From: CAYTBN01 sp964542165
GTDB taxonomy: Bacteria > Myxococcota_A > UBA796 > UBA9615 > CAYRNR01
NCBI GenBank assembly: GCA_964542165.1
Contig: CAZITQ010000123.1
Location: 1-28,350 of the forward strand
DNA: 28,350 nucleotides
Reading direction: 5' to 3'
Shown here: positions 7,426 through 15,854 of the stretch, one piece after another
Numbering within the stretch: position 1 is the first letter of the stretch
Layout of the letters: the number at the start of each line of letters is the position of its first letter
Translations under genes and position numbers: made by a program
The notes under the pieces: model-generated
What the model saw: only the letters and a program-made list of their open reading frames with translations
Databases searched by the model: none
Told to the model about the DNA's origin: nothing

Positions 7426-10400
7426 GCGTAGCTCAGCGCTACGGTCTCTTCATCCACGGCCACCACCCGGAACACCACGTGGGCCCCCTCCTCGCCGCGG
7501 CCGGCGAGGGCGACGTAGGTGTGGCCCGCCACGACCGGGACGTTGGAGCGGCCGAAGCGGATGTCGGGGACCTCGACGGCGTCCAGCGCCGTCTCACCGA
7601 GGTCGCCCAGGTCGACCAGGCCCCGCTGGCCCCGCTGGTTGGCGTGGAGCTTGCCGCGCGAGAGGTAGAGATCGCCGCCGGACACGGTCCCGCCGACCCC
7701 TTCGCTGAAGTCGAAGCTGTCGCGGTCCCCGAGCACCACCGCCCCGGGGGTGACGGTCCGCCACTCGAGGCGCACCCGCCCCTGCGCGACCTCGTGGACG
7801 CGGAACACCACGTAGCTCGGGCCACCCCCCTCCCGGCTCAGGGCGGCATAGGCGTGACCCTCGACGGCGTCCACGCCCGTGCGGGAGTAACCGGTGGCCG
7901 GGAAGGCGACCTGGTCCAGTGGCACCTCACCGATCTCTCCCAGATCGACGATGCCGCGCTGGCCCTCGGCGTCGGCCCGGAACTGGCCGCCGGTGAAGGT
8001 CAGCTCGCCCAGGTCCGCACCGCCCCGCTCCTGGCCGGCGAAGTCGTAGCCGTCGCCGTCGTACAGGGTCACCTGGCCCGGGGTGAGGACGACGAAGTCC
8101 AGGGCCGCGGCGGTCCCGTGGCGTGACGCCACGCGGAAGACCGCGACGCTCTCGTCGTCTCCGCCCCCCCGGGACAGGTAGGCGTGTCCCTCCTCGAGGG
8201 GCAGGCAGTCGGTGGTGTACCCGTCCTCGGGCAGGGCGACCCTGTGCAGCGGTTCGTCCCCGGTCTCCCCCAGATCGGCCAGGGCAGCACCCCCGGCGCA
8301 GAGCCGGCCCCGCGCCAGCGTCACATCGTGACCCGTGGATCCTCCCCGGGTCCTCGTGGAGAAATCGTAGGTGTCCTCCGAGTAGAGCAGGACCCGCCCG
8401 ACCGGGCGGTGGATCGCCTCCACCGTGACCTCCCCACCGTCGAGGGCCACCACGCGGAAGGGGATCTCGAGCCCCTCCTCGCCGGCCGCCGCCCGCGCCA
8501 CGTAGGTGTGGCCGACCACCGCTGGCAGCGCGCCGGACCGGTAGCCGCTGGGCGGGGACACCACGCCCTCGAGCGCCACGTTCCCCAGGTCGCCCAGGTC
8601 CACCAGCCCCCGCTGACCGCCCGCGTCGGCACGGAACGACCCACCGGAGAACGACAGATCACCCTCACCCGGCCCCACGAGCAAGCCCTCGCTGAAGTCG
8701 ACGCCCTGATCCGACGCCAGGGTCACCTGGCGATCGCGCACGAAGTACTCGATGGCAACGCTTCGGTCCCCGCCCACCCGGGTGACACGGAAGAAGATGT
8801 GGCGGCCCACCTCGCCCTCCTGGGCCAGCGCCACGAACGTCCACCCCGGCAGCGTCGGGAATCCGTCGCGGGTGTACACCCCGTGAACCACCTCCAGGGC
8901 CTCCAGGGGCGTGTCCCCGAGGTCGCCGAGAGCGAGCACGCCGCGCTGGCCGTCGTTGTCCGCCAGGATCCGCCCGTCGGCCACGTAGAAATCACCGCCG
9001 GTGTGGGCCCCGATCAGGTTGGCCGAGACGTCGTAGCTGTCCCCGTCCGCGAGAACGGCCTGCAACAACCCGTGGGCCCCGAAGGCGCGCTGGATGGCGC
9101 CGAAGTGGGGCGCCCGATCGAAGGGATCCACCCCGCCGGCGTCGGCCGCGTACAGGGCCGAGAGCAGGTTGCTGGTTCGCGGATCGGAGAAGCGGAAGCT
9201 GCGTGGTTGCATGGACAGGCGCCGGTGGGCCTCGAAGACCAACCGGTCCGCGTAGCGGGCGCCCGCCGCGCCCCCCATCTCCTCGGTCAGCCGTTGGCGA
9301 AGCGACCAGGCGGCGCCGCCGATGACCGCGCCGCCCGCGTGGCCCTCGTACCCGTAGTCCACCATGCCCGGGTACTGCGCCCCGCCGGCCAGATCGAGCC
9401 CCCCGCCGGTTCCCTCACCCACCCACGAATCCTCGGTCGCGGCGGCCGCGAAGTAGTCGGCGAAGCCCTCGTCGAGGGCATACCCCTCGCCGAGCGGATC
9501 CTCGGAGAAGCCGATCCAGTCGCCGTAGAGCTCGCGCAGCAGGTTGTGCGAGCACTCGTGGTAGACCACGTCGCTGGACCGGGCGAAGGCGTCGGTCCCG
9601 AACAGCAGGGTGTCGCCGGCCCAGGCGTTGTCGTGTCCGTCCAGCCCCACCCGGGCCTGGAAACGGTCGGTGTCGTCCCAGGGGTTGGACCAGGCGTGGC
9701 CCAGGCGGGACACGTACCAGTCGTGCAGCCAGTTCATGTGGAAGAACACGCTCGACCCGTCGGGGTCGATCCCGGTCCACTCGATGTCGCAGGGCTCGGA
9801 GGTGTGGCAGCGGCGCAGCGCGGAGATCTCCTCTCCCCGGTAGCTGCGCACCTGCGCGTACGGCCCCGACAGGGAGAGCTCCACGTCGTACTGGGAGGTC
9901 AGAAGATCGCCCACCACGAAGCGGCCCGCCCCGTCGGTGACCACCTCGGCCTCCGCGGCGGTCGCGTCCAGGTGGACCAGGGGCTGGAGGCTGGCCGGAT
10001 CGTCGGGGGAGGAGGCGAAGACCTGGCCCTGGACCGATCCGCGGAGCACCGCCGGCACGAAGCGGGGGTAGGTGTGCAGGACCTCGCCATCCAGGGCGTC
10101 CACGAAGAAGAAGGTGTCCAGGTCCGGTCGAGGCCGCTCCCCGGCCAGCAGGAAGTGCCAGGCCAGGCGTGGCACGGGGCCTTGTTCGCCGCGATCCACG
10201 TAGATCAGCAACTCCGCGTCGTGGCGACCAAAGGCGTCGGCCGCCCCCTCGGCGAACGAGGCCTTGGCCCGCTCGGCCGCCTCGTCCACCTCGACGCGGA
10301 TCCGGGTCGACAGCTTGGAAAACGGCACGTAGTTGGCGTGGTAGGCGAGCACCTCGCCGCCGCTGTCCGCGACCAGGCTCACGGTCACGTGGTGGACCGG

Positions 10401-11195
10401 CAGCTTGTCGTACACCTGGCGGAAGGCGATCAGCCAGTGGTCGTCCACGCGACGCGCGGCCGCGAGCCGCAGGCCGTCGGTGTGTACGCCGAACAGGTCG
10501 GCGTGCTGGTCCAGGAAGTCCAGGTAGACCCGTCCGGCGTTGGACTCGGTGAGGTCGTCCCCCGAACCCACCAGCAGCCGCGGCATCGCGTGGATCCCGA
10601 CCAGATGGCGGGGCAGCCCGGTGGACGGATCCCGCACCATCCGGGCTCCGGGAAAGCGCGCCTGCTCGACCGTCCCGTCCCGGCGAGCGTCCACGTCCTC
10701 GACCTTCCTGCCGTCGGCATCCAGCAGGGTCGCCTTGCGGATGTGGATCCGTGCCGGCTCGGCCGTCTGGGTCGTCGTGGACCGCACCGTGAACTCGCAC
10801 AGGGCTCCCGCGCCGGTCAGGGCGCCACCCCCGACCTGGGCCTCGAAGCGCAGCTTTCCTCGCTTGTTGTCCAGCTGCGGGGAGTTCTTGCCGGGCACGG
10901 CGTCCGCGCCCATGAGCTCACCGGAGGTCACGCCCTCGAGCTGGATCAGGTCCGGGTCGAAGGTCAGCTCGAACGACACCCCGTGGGCCGCCAACTCCCC
11001 TGGCTCCAACCAGACCCGGGCCGTGGCGGCGGCACCGGGTTCGAGCTGCAGGCCGGCGGGCCGCAGGGAGAGCACCGGCGCGCCGAACGCAGCCGCGTCG
11101 TCGCCTCCCGGGCCGGCGAGCACTTCCCCTCCCCAGGCGGTGAGGAGGACGGCGGCGAACAACAGTAGCCATCGGTGGACTTGGGACTGGCGCAT
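7392..11195 (-). CDS. Secreted thermolysin/fungalysin-like metalloprotease with five C-terminal repeats
   Basis: Encodes 1267 aa. The ATG at 11195 follows AGGGGAG with 7-nt spacing; a signal peptide (RWLLLFAAVLLTAWGGEVLA) comes first. Residues about 40-170 look cohesin-like (FELTFDPDLIQLEGV). An FTP-type propeptide follows (about 200-330; AFRQVYDKLPVHHVTVSLV) and then a PepSY-like segment. The catalytic zinc site is H546-ECS-H550 with E576 in ALDEGFADYFA, the HExxH...E arrangement of the thermolysin superfamily, spaced more like M36 than M4. The last about 550 residues are five repeats of about 105-113 aa (separate entry). It is probably exported, autoprocessed and used to degrade proteins outside the cell. 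A close C-terminal anchor is not visible. The 3' end overlaps the convergent radical SAM gene. Confidence 0.87.
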   Translation of the reverse strand: MRQSQVHRWLLLFAAVLLTAWGGEVLAGPGGDDAAAFGAPVLSLRPAGLQLEPGAAATARVWLEPGELAAHGVSFELTFDPDLIQLEGVTSGELMGADAVPGKNSPQLDNKRGKLRFEAQVGGGALTGAGALCEFTVRSTTTQTAEPARIHIRKATLLDADGRKVEDVDARRDGTVEQARFPGARMVRDPSTGLPRHLVGIHAMPRLLVGSGDDLTESNAGRVYLDFLDQHADLFGVHTDGLRLAAARRVDDHWLIAFRQVYDKLPVHHVTVSLVADSGGEVLAYHANYVPFSKLSTRIRVEVDEAAERAKASFAEGAADAFGRHDAELLIYVDRGEQGPVPRLAWHFLLAGERPRPDLDTFFFVDALDGEVLHTYPRFVPAVLRGSVQGQVFASSPDDPASLQPLVHLDATAAEAEVVTDGAGRFVVGDLLTSQYDVELSLSGPYAQVRSYRGEEISALRRCHTSEPCDIEWTGIDPDGSSVFFHMNWLHDWYVSRLGHAWSNPWDDTDRFQARVGLDGHDNAWAGDTLLFGTDAFARSSDVVYHECSHNLLRELYGDWIGFSEDPLGEGYALDEGFADYFAAAATEDSWVGEGTGGGLDLAGGAQYPGMVDYGYEGHAGGAVIGGAAWSLRQRLTEEMGGAAGARYADRLVFEAHRRLSMQPRSFRFSDPRTSNLLSALYAADAGGVDPFDRAPHFGAIQRAFGAHGLLQAVLADGDSYDVSANLIGAHTGGDFYVADGRILADNDGQRGVLALGDLGDTPLEALEVVHGVYTRDGFPTLPGWTFVALAQEGEVGRHIFFRVTRVGGDRSVAIEYFVRDRQVTLASDQGVDFSEGLLVGPGEGDLSFSGGSFRADAGGQRGLVDLGDLGNVALEGVVSPPSGYRSGALPAVVGHTYVARAAAGEEGLEIPFRVVALDGGEVTVEAIHRPVGRVLLYSEDTYDFSTRTRGGSTGHDVTLARGRLCAGGAALADLGETGDEPLHRVALPEDGYTTDCLPLEEGHAYLSRGGGDDESVAVFRVASRHGTAAALDFVVLTPGQVTLYDGDGYDFAGQERGGADLGELTFTGGQFRADAEGQRGIVDLGEIGEVPLDQVAFPATGYSRTGVDAVEGHAYAALSREGGGPSYVVFRVHEVAQGRVRLEWRTVTPGAVVLGDRDSFDFSEGVGGTVSGGDLYLSRGKLHANQRGQRGLVDLGDLGETALDAVEVPDIRFGRSNVPVVAGHTYVALAGRGEEGAHVVFRVVAVDEETVALSYAYRAAPAADAP
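7400..9057 (-). repeat. Five tandem ~330-bp repeats coding the C-terminal domains of the metalloprotease
   Basis: Units begin near 9055, 8717, 8378, 8062 and 7729. Each starts with a D/S-x-D-x-Y/F-D-F/V-S motif (GDSYDVS, QGVDFSE, EDTYDFS, GDGYDFA, RDSFDFS). The unit then runs through GQRGxVDLGDLG, a GYxxxxxPxxxGHxYVA segment and a FRVxxxxxxxVxLxY strand. The third unit is the most divergent: its GQRG is lost (CAGGAALADLGETG). The pattern suggests small beta-sandwich modules. I do not recognise a named family. Confidence 0.75.
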
Positions 11196-11202
11196 CGGAA
11201 GC

Positions 11203-11224
11203 TCCCCTCTCATCACGGAGGGGA
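11203..11224 (-). promoter_or_regulatory. Hairpin that could mask the metalloprotease ribosome binding site
   Basis: On the transcript, a 7-bp stem forms between bases 11224-11218 and 11209-11203, with an 8-nt loop (11217-11210). Its 3' arm is the GAGGGG core of the Shine-Dalgarno sequence for the ATG at 11195. Folding would hide the site. An upstream in-frame ATG at 11213 lies in the loop. Whether this is regulatory is inference. Confidence 0.35.
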
Positions 11225-11238
11225 TCCTAGCGGAAACG

Positions 11239-11256
11239 GCCGGGCGCCGGCCCGGC
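11239..11256 (-). terminator. Perfect 7-bp GC hairpin after the serine protease gene
   Basis: GCCGGGC at 11239-11245 and GCCCGGC at 11250-11256 form a perfect stem with a 4-nt loop, 17 bp beyond the serine protease stop. On the minus strand a short CGTTTCC follows. This resembles a weak intrinsic terminator without a real U tract. It would separate the two protease genes into different transcripts. Confidence 0.4.
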
Positions 11257-11272
11257 GGAGAGGCTCGGAACG

Positions 11273-12424
11273 TCAGCCGGTCGCGCGGCGTCGGGCCCAA
11301 AGGCCGGCGACGAGCAGCAGGGATATCGCCCACAGGGAGCTCAGCGGCCGCGCAGTCAGCTGGGTGCACTGGCACCCGCCGCCGCCCTCGTCATCGTCGT
11401 CCCCCTCGACGTCGTCGTCATCGCCGTCGTCATCGTCGTCGTCCCCCTCGACCGGATCCGGCCGTGGTATGCCGGGCTCGTCGCACCACACGCGAGTGCC
11501 GTCCTCGCATGCAGCCACGAACTCGTCCTCGATCCAGCCCAGGAAGGGGTCGATCCGCATGTCCACGCCGCCGAGGTTGCAGTCTTCTTCCGCCGAGTAG
11601 GCGCGAGAGGTGACGCCGACGACCCGCTGGGCGACCGACAGATCGGTCTCCACGTCCACGTAGGTTGGCCCGCCCGAGTCGCCGTGGCACTTGCGGCCGG
11701 TGGTCGGGTCGTCGCCGATCTGCATCTCGTGCTCGCCCAGTTCGTTGATGAAGGTGTGGGCCCAGTAGCGCTTGTAGGCTGCCTCGGGATCCGGATTCCA
11801 GACGTCCATCGGCTCGGGCGTTCGCTGGCCGTAGCCGACGATGTCGACCTCCATGTCCTCTTCCAGCTGCTGACCCTCCTCCTCGTCGGGGAGATAGGCG
11901 AAGGGGCGGTCGTCCACGGTCGCCTCGAGGAAGATCAGCGAGAGATCCGAGAAGTTCGCCAGCCCCTCACCCTGGAAATTCATCATCGCCTGTACGTCCC
12001 AGTCCGGGTGCCGGACCCAGGCGCCGCCGCAGACCGCGTCGTCGGGCAGGGGCGGGTTCCCCTGGTGGGACGTCTCGGCCATCCACGACAGGTCCTCCTC
12101 GAAGCTGATGCAGAACAGGGGGTCGATCAGGGTCCCGGCGCCGTAGTGGAGGAAGAACTCGTCGACGCAGTGGGACGCCGACAGCAGGACGTCCGGGGCC
12201 ACGAGGGTCGCCGTGCACAGGGGCATGGTGGCCGGCAGCTCCCAGTTCCCCAGCGCGATGGTCCCCGTGAAGATCAGCTGGCCCGCGGAGGGGAACTCGT
12301 CGGTGCCGATGGCCTCGCCGTTGATGATCCCCTGCTCGCTGGTGGCCGTGTCCCCCGCGAGTGCGGCGGCCGGAACGCAGGTCAGCAGGAAGGCGATGGC
12401 GATGGCGGTGGTGAGGGTACGCAT
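11273..12424 (-). CDS. Secreted trypsin-like (S1) serine protease with Asp-rich linker and C-terminal membrane tail
   Basis: Encodes 383 aa. The ATG at 12424 follows GGAGG at 12431-12435 (6-nt spacing). A signal peptide (LTTAIAIAFLLTCVPAAALA) precedes the typical S1 N-terminus IINGEAIGTDEFPSAGQL, cut before Ile to activate. The catalytic triad is H85 (SASHC), D160 (SDLSL) and S250 (CHGDSGGP). After the protease domain there is an Asp-rich, low-complexity linker (about 310-340), then CQCTQ, a hydrophobic helix SLWAISLLLVAGLWA and a terminal RRRATG. That Cys + helix + Arg layout resembles MYXO-CTERM-like sorting tails, so the enzyme is probably held at the cell surface and perhaps released later (inference). 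Its neighbour downstream is another exported protease. Confidence 0.9.
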   Translation of the reverse strand: MRTLTTAIAIAFLLTCVPAAALAGDTATSEQGIINGEAIGTDEFPSAGQLIFTGTIALGNWELPATMPLCTATLVAPDVLLSASHCVDEFFLHYGAGTLIDPLFCISFEEDLSWMAETSHQGNPPLPDDAVCGGAWVRHPDWDVQAMMNFQGEGLANFSDLSLIFLEATVDDRPFAYLPDEEEGQQLEEDMEVDIVGYGQRTPEPMDVWNPDPEAAYKRYWAHTFINELGEHEMQIGDDPTTGRKCHGDSGGPTYVDVETDLSVAQRVVGVTSRAYSAEEDCNLGGVDMRIDPFLGWIEDEFVAACEDGTRVWCDEPGIPRPDPVEGDDDDDDGDDDDVEGDDDDEGGGGCQCTQLTARPLSSLWAISLLLVAGLWARRRATG

Positions 12425-12459
12425 GGTCGACCTCCAGCCCCGGTTGCCCGGAGTCCCCG

Positions 12460-12487
12460 ATCATCCACATCGGTCGGGCTCCCGCAA
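12460..12487 (-). promoter_or_regulatory. Possible promoter for the serine protease gene
   Basis: On the minus strand TTGCGG (12487-12482) is followed after 16 bp by GATGAT (12465-12460), a 4/6 match to the -10 consensus. The element lies 36 bp upstream of the ATG and ahead of the GGAGG site. The match is weak, and in such GC-rich DNA it is only suggestive. Confidence 0.28.
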
Positions 12488-12511
12488 CGGTCGCGGCGTG
12501 CCCGATCGTCC

Positions 12512-12539
12512 TGGACAGGGCCGTGGGCCCTGCTACGCT
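12512..12539 (+). promoter_or_regulatory. Candidate sigma70-type promoter for the activase-GRE gene
   Basis: TGGACA at 12512-12517 (5/6 to the -35 consensus) is followed after 16 bp by TACGCT at 12534-12539, which has an extended -10 TG at 12531-12532. Predicted initiation is near 12546, only about 15 nt before the GTG start at 12561, so the leader would be very short. I see no inverted repeat resembling an FNR/CRP operator. Confidence 0.4.
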
Positions 12540-12560
12540 GGCCGGCGAGAGGGCATCCCG

Positions 12561-15500
12561 GTGACCGACGGCACACGCCTGCAGGTGTTCGACGTGCAGC
12601 GGTTCTGCGTGCACGACGGGCCCGGGATCCGCACCACTGTGTTCCTCAAGGGCTGCCCGCTGCGCTGCCGGTGGTGCCAGAACCCCGAGTCGCAGCACAG
12701 CAAGACGGAGCTGGCCTTCGTGGTCCAGCGCTGTACCGGCTGCGGCCGGTGCGTCGACGCCTGTCCCCACCGCGCCGTGCGTTCGGGGGCTCCCCCGGCG
12801 GAGGGCGGGGCCTGCCGCGCCTGCGGGGCCTGCGTGGAGGCCTGCCCCCACGAGGCTCGCCGCCTCGTGGGTCGCTCGGCCACCGTCGGCGAGTTGATGG
12901 ACGACGTGCTCGCGGATCGCCGGTACATGGGGGACAGCGGCGGCGGGCTCACCCTGTCGGGCGGGGAGCCCCTCGTGCAGCCCCGGGGGGCCGCGGCGCT
13001 CCTGCAGGCCGCCCAGGCCGCGGGCCTGAACACCCTCGTGGAGACCGCTGGCGATGTGCCGTGGCGCCACTTCGAGCGCGTACTCCCGCACACGGACCGG
13101 TTCTACTTCGACCTCAAGGCCCCGGACGATCGGCGGCACCAGGAGTGGACGGGCAGGAGCTCGGCCAACCTCCTGAACAACGCGAGGAAGCTGCTGGAGG
13201 CCGGCGCGGACGTGGCCTTCCGGATGCCCGTGGTGCCCGGATTCACCGACGCGCCTGGGGTGCTGGAGGGGATCGCCGACCTCCTCCGAAGCCTGGATCG
13301 GCCCGCGCTACGGGTCCTGCCCTATCACCGGCTGGGCGAGGACAAGCTCGCCTGGCTGGGCAGCGGACAGGCCCCCCTGGGGGTGACCGGACGGGAGGGG
13401 GAGGAGGCCTTCGTCCAGGCGGCCGTCCACCTGGCCCGCCTGGGCGTGGGGGTGGTCAAGGAGGGACGGAGGCGGGCGCCGGAGCCCGAGAGGACCTTCC
13501 CCGAGCGGGTCTGGCGACTCCGCGAGGCGGTGCAGTCGGCGCCGCCGTCGGTGTGTACCGAACGGGCCGTGAGCGTCACCCGCTACACTCGCCGTCGAGT
13601 CAACCGGCGCAAGCCCGCGGTGATCCAGCGGGCCGAAGCCCTGGCCGCCGTGCTGGCGGAGCGCAGCGTCCAGGTGCACGAAGACGAGCTGCTGGTGGGC
13701 AACTTCTCCTCGCACCGGGTGGGGGGGGCGATCTTCCCCGAACTCCACGGCGTGGCCCAGTGCGAGGATCTGCTGTCCTACCGGGGCCGCAAGGTCAATC
13801 CGCTGCGGATCCGCTGGCGGGACGTGCTCACCCTGGGCCTGCGGGTCCTGCCGTTCTGGCTGCCGCGTTTTCTGTCCATGCGCGCCTTCCCGCCGCTGCG
13901 GGCCCTGCGCTTCGTGGCCGACCAGCTGACGGCCAAGCGCTACGTGATCAACGAGACCGGGGGCATCTCCCACTTCGTGCCAGACTACGAGGTCCTGCTG
14001 GCGGCGGGTACGGACGCGCTGGCCGACAACGCCCGCCGCCGCCTCTCCGAGAGCGAGGACCCACGGAAGCGGGACTTCTACGAGGCCGCCGCCATCGCCT
14101 GCGACGCCCTGGGGGCGTTCGGGGACCGCTGCGCCACCGAGGCCCGCTACCGGGCCACCGGCACCTCGGATCCCGAGCGCAGGGAGGAACTGGTGGCGGT
14201 CGCGGGCGTTTGCTCCCGCGTACCCCGGGGTCCGGCGAAGACGCTGCAGGAAGCGCTGCAGTCGCTGCTGCTGGCCCAGATCGCGCTGAACGCCGAGAGC
14301 CTGGACAATTCCGTGAGCCCGGGCCGGCTGGACCAGATCCTGCTGCCCTACTACCGGGCGGACGTGGAGGCGGGGCGCCTGGACGAGGCCGGTGCTCGGG
14401 AGCTGATCGGCTGCTTCGTGGTCAAGATGAGCGAGATCGTCCCGGTGTTCTCGAGGCGGATCACCCGCATCCACGGGGGCATGTTCAACGGGCAGGTGGT
14501 GGCGGTCGGGGGCGTGGACCGGGACGGCGAGGACGCCACCAACGAGCTGACCTGGCTGTTCCTGGACGCCGTGGACCAGCTGCGAATGCGCCAGCCCAAC
14601 TTCCACCTCCGGGTCCACGGGGGCTCCCCGCCCGAGTTGCTGGAGCGGGCGGCGGACATGCTCCGGCGGGGCTCGGGGGCGCCGTCGCTGATGAACGACG
14701 ACAGCGTCGTGCCGATGCTCACCGGGCGGGGGACCGCGGAGGAGGACGCCCGGGACTACTCGCCGGTGGGCTGCGTGGAGCCGGTGGCCTGCGCGTCCAC
14801 CTTCGGCTCCACCGACGCCGCGCTGGTGAACCTGGCGCTGCCCCTGGAGTGGGCGCTGGGGGTCCGGGACGGCGGCGCCGAGCTGCCACCGCTGAGCTCG
14901 TGCGAGGGGTTGGACGACGTCGTGGACCGCCTGCGGGTCCAGATCGACCACCTGGTGGACCTGGTGATGGGCGACCTGCAAGCCGTGGAGCGGGCCAACG
15001 CCCGTTTCCACCCCACGCCGCTGACCTCGATGCTGGTCCGGGGATGCCTGGAGAGTGGCATGGACGCCAGCGCCGGTGGCGCCCGTTACAACGGCTCCGG
15101 CGTCCAGGGGGTGGGGGTGGCCGACCTGGCCGACAGCCTCGCCGCCGTCGACGAGGTGGTGTTCCGGCGGAAGGAGTGCGATCTGGACACCCTGCGGACG
15201 GCCCTCCAGGCCGATTTCCGCGGGCACGAGGCGCTGCGGGGCTATCTCTCGCGGGCGCCCAAGTACGGCAACGACCACCGGGGGGTGGACGAGCTGGCAG
15301 ACCGGGTGATGGGCCTGTTCGCCGACAGCCTGGCCCGTCACACCAGCACCCGGGGTGGAGACTACTTCGCGGGCTTCTACTCGGTCACCGTCCACGAGGC
15401 CTTCGGCGAGCACACCGGCGCCCTGCCGTCCGGGCGACGGGCGGGCGCGCCCCTGGCCAACGGCCTCTCCCCGGGCACGGGACTCGACCGTCTGGGCCCC

Positions 15501-15827
15501 ACCGCGGCCCTCAACTCCACCGCCCGACTCGACGTGGTGCGGCGGGCCCGCAACGGGATCAACGTCAACATCAAGCTGGACCAGGGCTTGATGGCCGGCG
15601 ACGAGGGGCTCGGGAACCTGGTCGGTCTCCTGCGGGGCTACTTCACCCAGGGCGGCATGCAGCTGCAGGTCAACGCCGTGGACGCGGCCCTGCTCCGCGC
15701 CGCCATGGCGGATCCGGACGCCCATCCTTGGCTGCTGGTCCGGGTGTCCGGCTACAGCGCCTATTTCCAGGACCTGTCACCGGGGATGCAGCGAGAGCTG
15801 ATCGAGCGGACCTGCCACGGGGGGTAG
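12561..15827 (+). CDS. Fusion of a glycyl radical enzyme activase and a glycyl radical enzyme in one frame
   Basis: Encodes 1088 aa from GTG 12561 (GAGAGGG just upstream). Residues 1 to about 300 are a complete activase: radical SAM motif C32-PLR-C36-RW-C39, two ferredoxin-type clusters (C58/C61/C64/C68 and C85/C88/C91/C95) as in non-PFL activases, and TLSGGEPL. From about 305 a full GRE of about 780 aa begins with RVWRLREAVQSAPPSVCTERA, the normal GRE N-terminus. Catalytic GCVEP has C738 and E740, so it is a dehydratase/lyase-type GRE and not pyruvate formate-lyase, which has Cys-Cys. The glycyl radical loop is RVSGYSAYF with G1064, 24 residues from the end. Before GRLDQ it has DNS, where as I recall B12-independent glycerol dehydratase has GHS; the substrate is therefore unknown. 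No stop or good internal start lies at the junction. The enzyme is oxygen-sensitive and needs SAM and a reductant. Confidence 0.9.
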   Translation: MTDGTRLQVFDVQRFCVHDGPGIRTTVFLKGCPLRCRWCQNPESQHSKTELAFVVQRCTGCGRCVDACPHRAVRSGAPPAEGGACRACGACVEACPHEARRLVGRSATVGELMDDVLADRRYMGDSGGGLTLSGGEPLVQPRGAAALLQAAQAAGLNTLVETAGDVPWRHFERVLPHTDRFYFDLKAPDDRRHQEWTGRSSANLLNNARKLLEAGADVAFRMPVVPGFTDAPGVLEGIADLLRSLDRPALRVLPYHRLGEDKLAWLGSGQAPLGVTGREGEEAFVQAAVHLARLGVGVVKEGRRRAPEPERTFPERVWRLREAVQSAPPSVCTERAVSVTRYTRRRVNRRKPAVIQRAEALAAVLAERSVQVHEDELLVGNFSSHRVGGAIFPELHGVAQCEDLLSYRGRKVNPLRIRWRDVLTLGLRVLPFWLPRFLSMRAFPPLRALRFVADQLTAKRYVINETGGISHFVPDYEVLLAAGTDALADNARRRLSESEDPRKRDFYEAAAIACDALGAFGDRCATEARYRATGTSDPERREELVAVAGVCSRVPRGPAKTLQEALQSLLLAQIALNAESLDNSVSPGRLDQILLPYYRADVEAGRLDEAGARELIGCFVVKMSEIVPVFSRRITRIHGGMFNGQVVAVGGVDRDGEDATNELTWLFLDAVDQLRMRQPNFHLRVHGGSPPELLERAADMLRRGSGAPSLMNDDSVVPMLTGRGTAEEDARDYSPVGCVEPVACASTFGSTDAALVNLALPLEWALGVRDGGAELPPLSSCEGLDDVVDRLRVQIDHLVDLVMGDLQAVERANARFHPTPLTSMLVRGCLESGMDASAGGARYNGSGVQGVGVADLADSLAAVDEVVFRRKECDLDTLRTALQADFRGHEALRGYLSRAPKYGNDHRGVDELADRVMGLFADSLARHTSTRGGDYFAGFYSVTVHEAFGEHTGALPSGRRAGAPLANGLSPGTGLDRLGPTAALNSTARLDVVRRARNGINVNIKLDQGLMAGDEGLGNLVGLLRGYFTQGGMQLQVNAVDAALLRAAMADPDAHPWLLVRVSGYSAYFQDLSPGMQRELIERTCHGG

Positions 15828-15854
15828 GGGACCGGACCGAGGGAGCGAGGTGGG

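Noticed and set aside
8184..11168. A 994-codon + strand open frame opposite the metalloprotease.
   Set aside because: It is antisense to a gene with signal peptide, HExxH site and internal repeats; its composition (His/Gln/Gly/Val-rich) is typical of a shadow.
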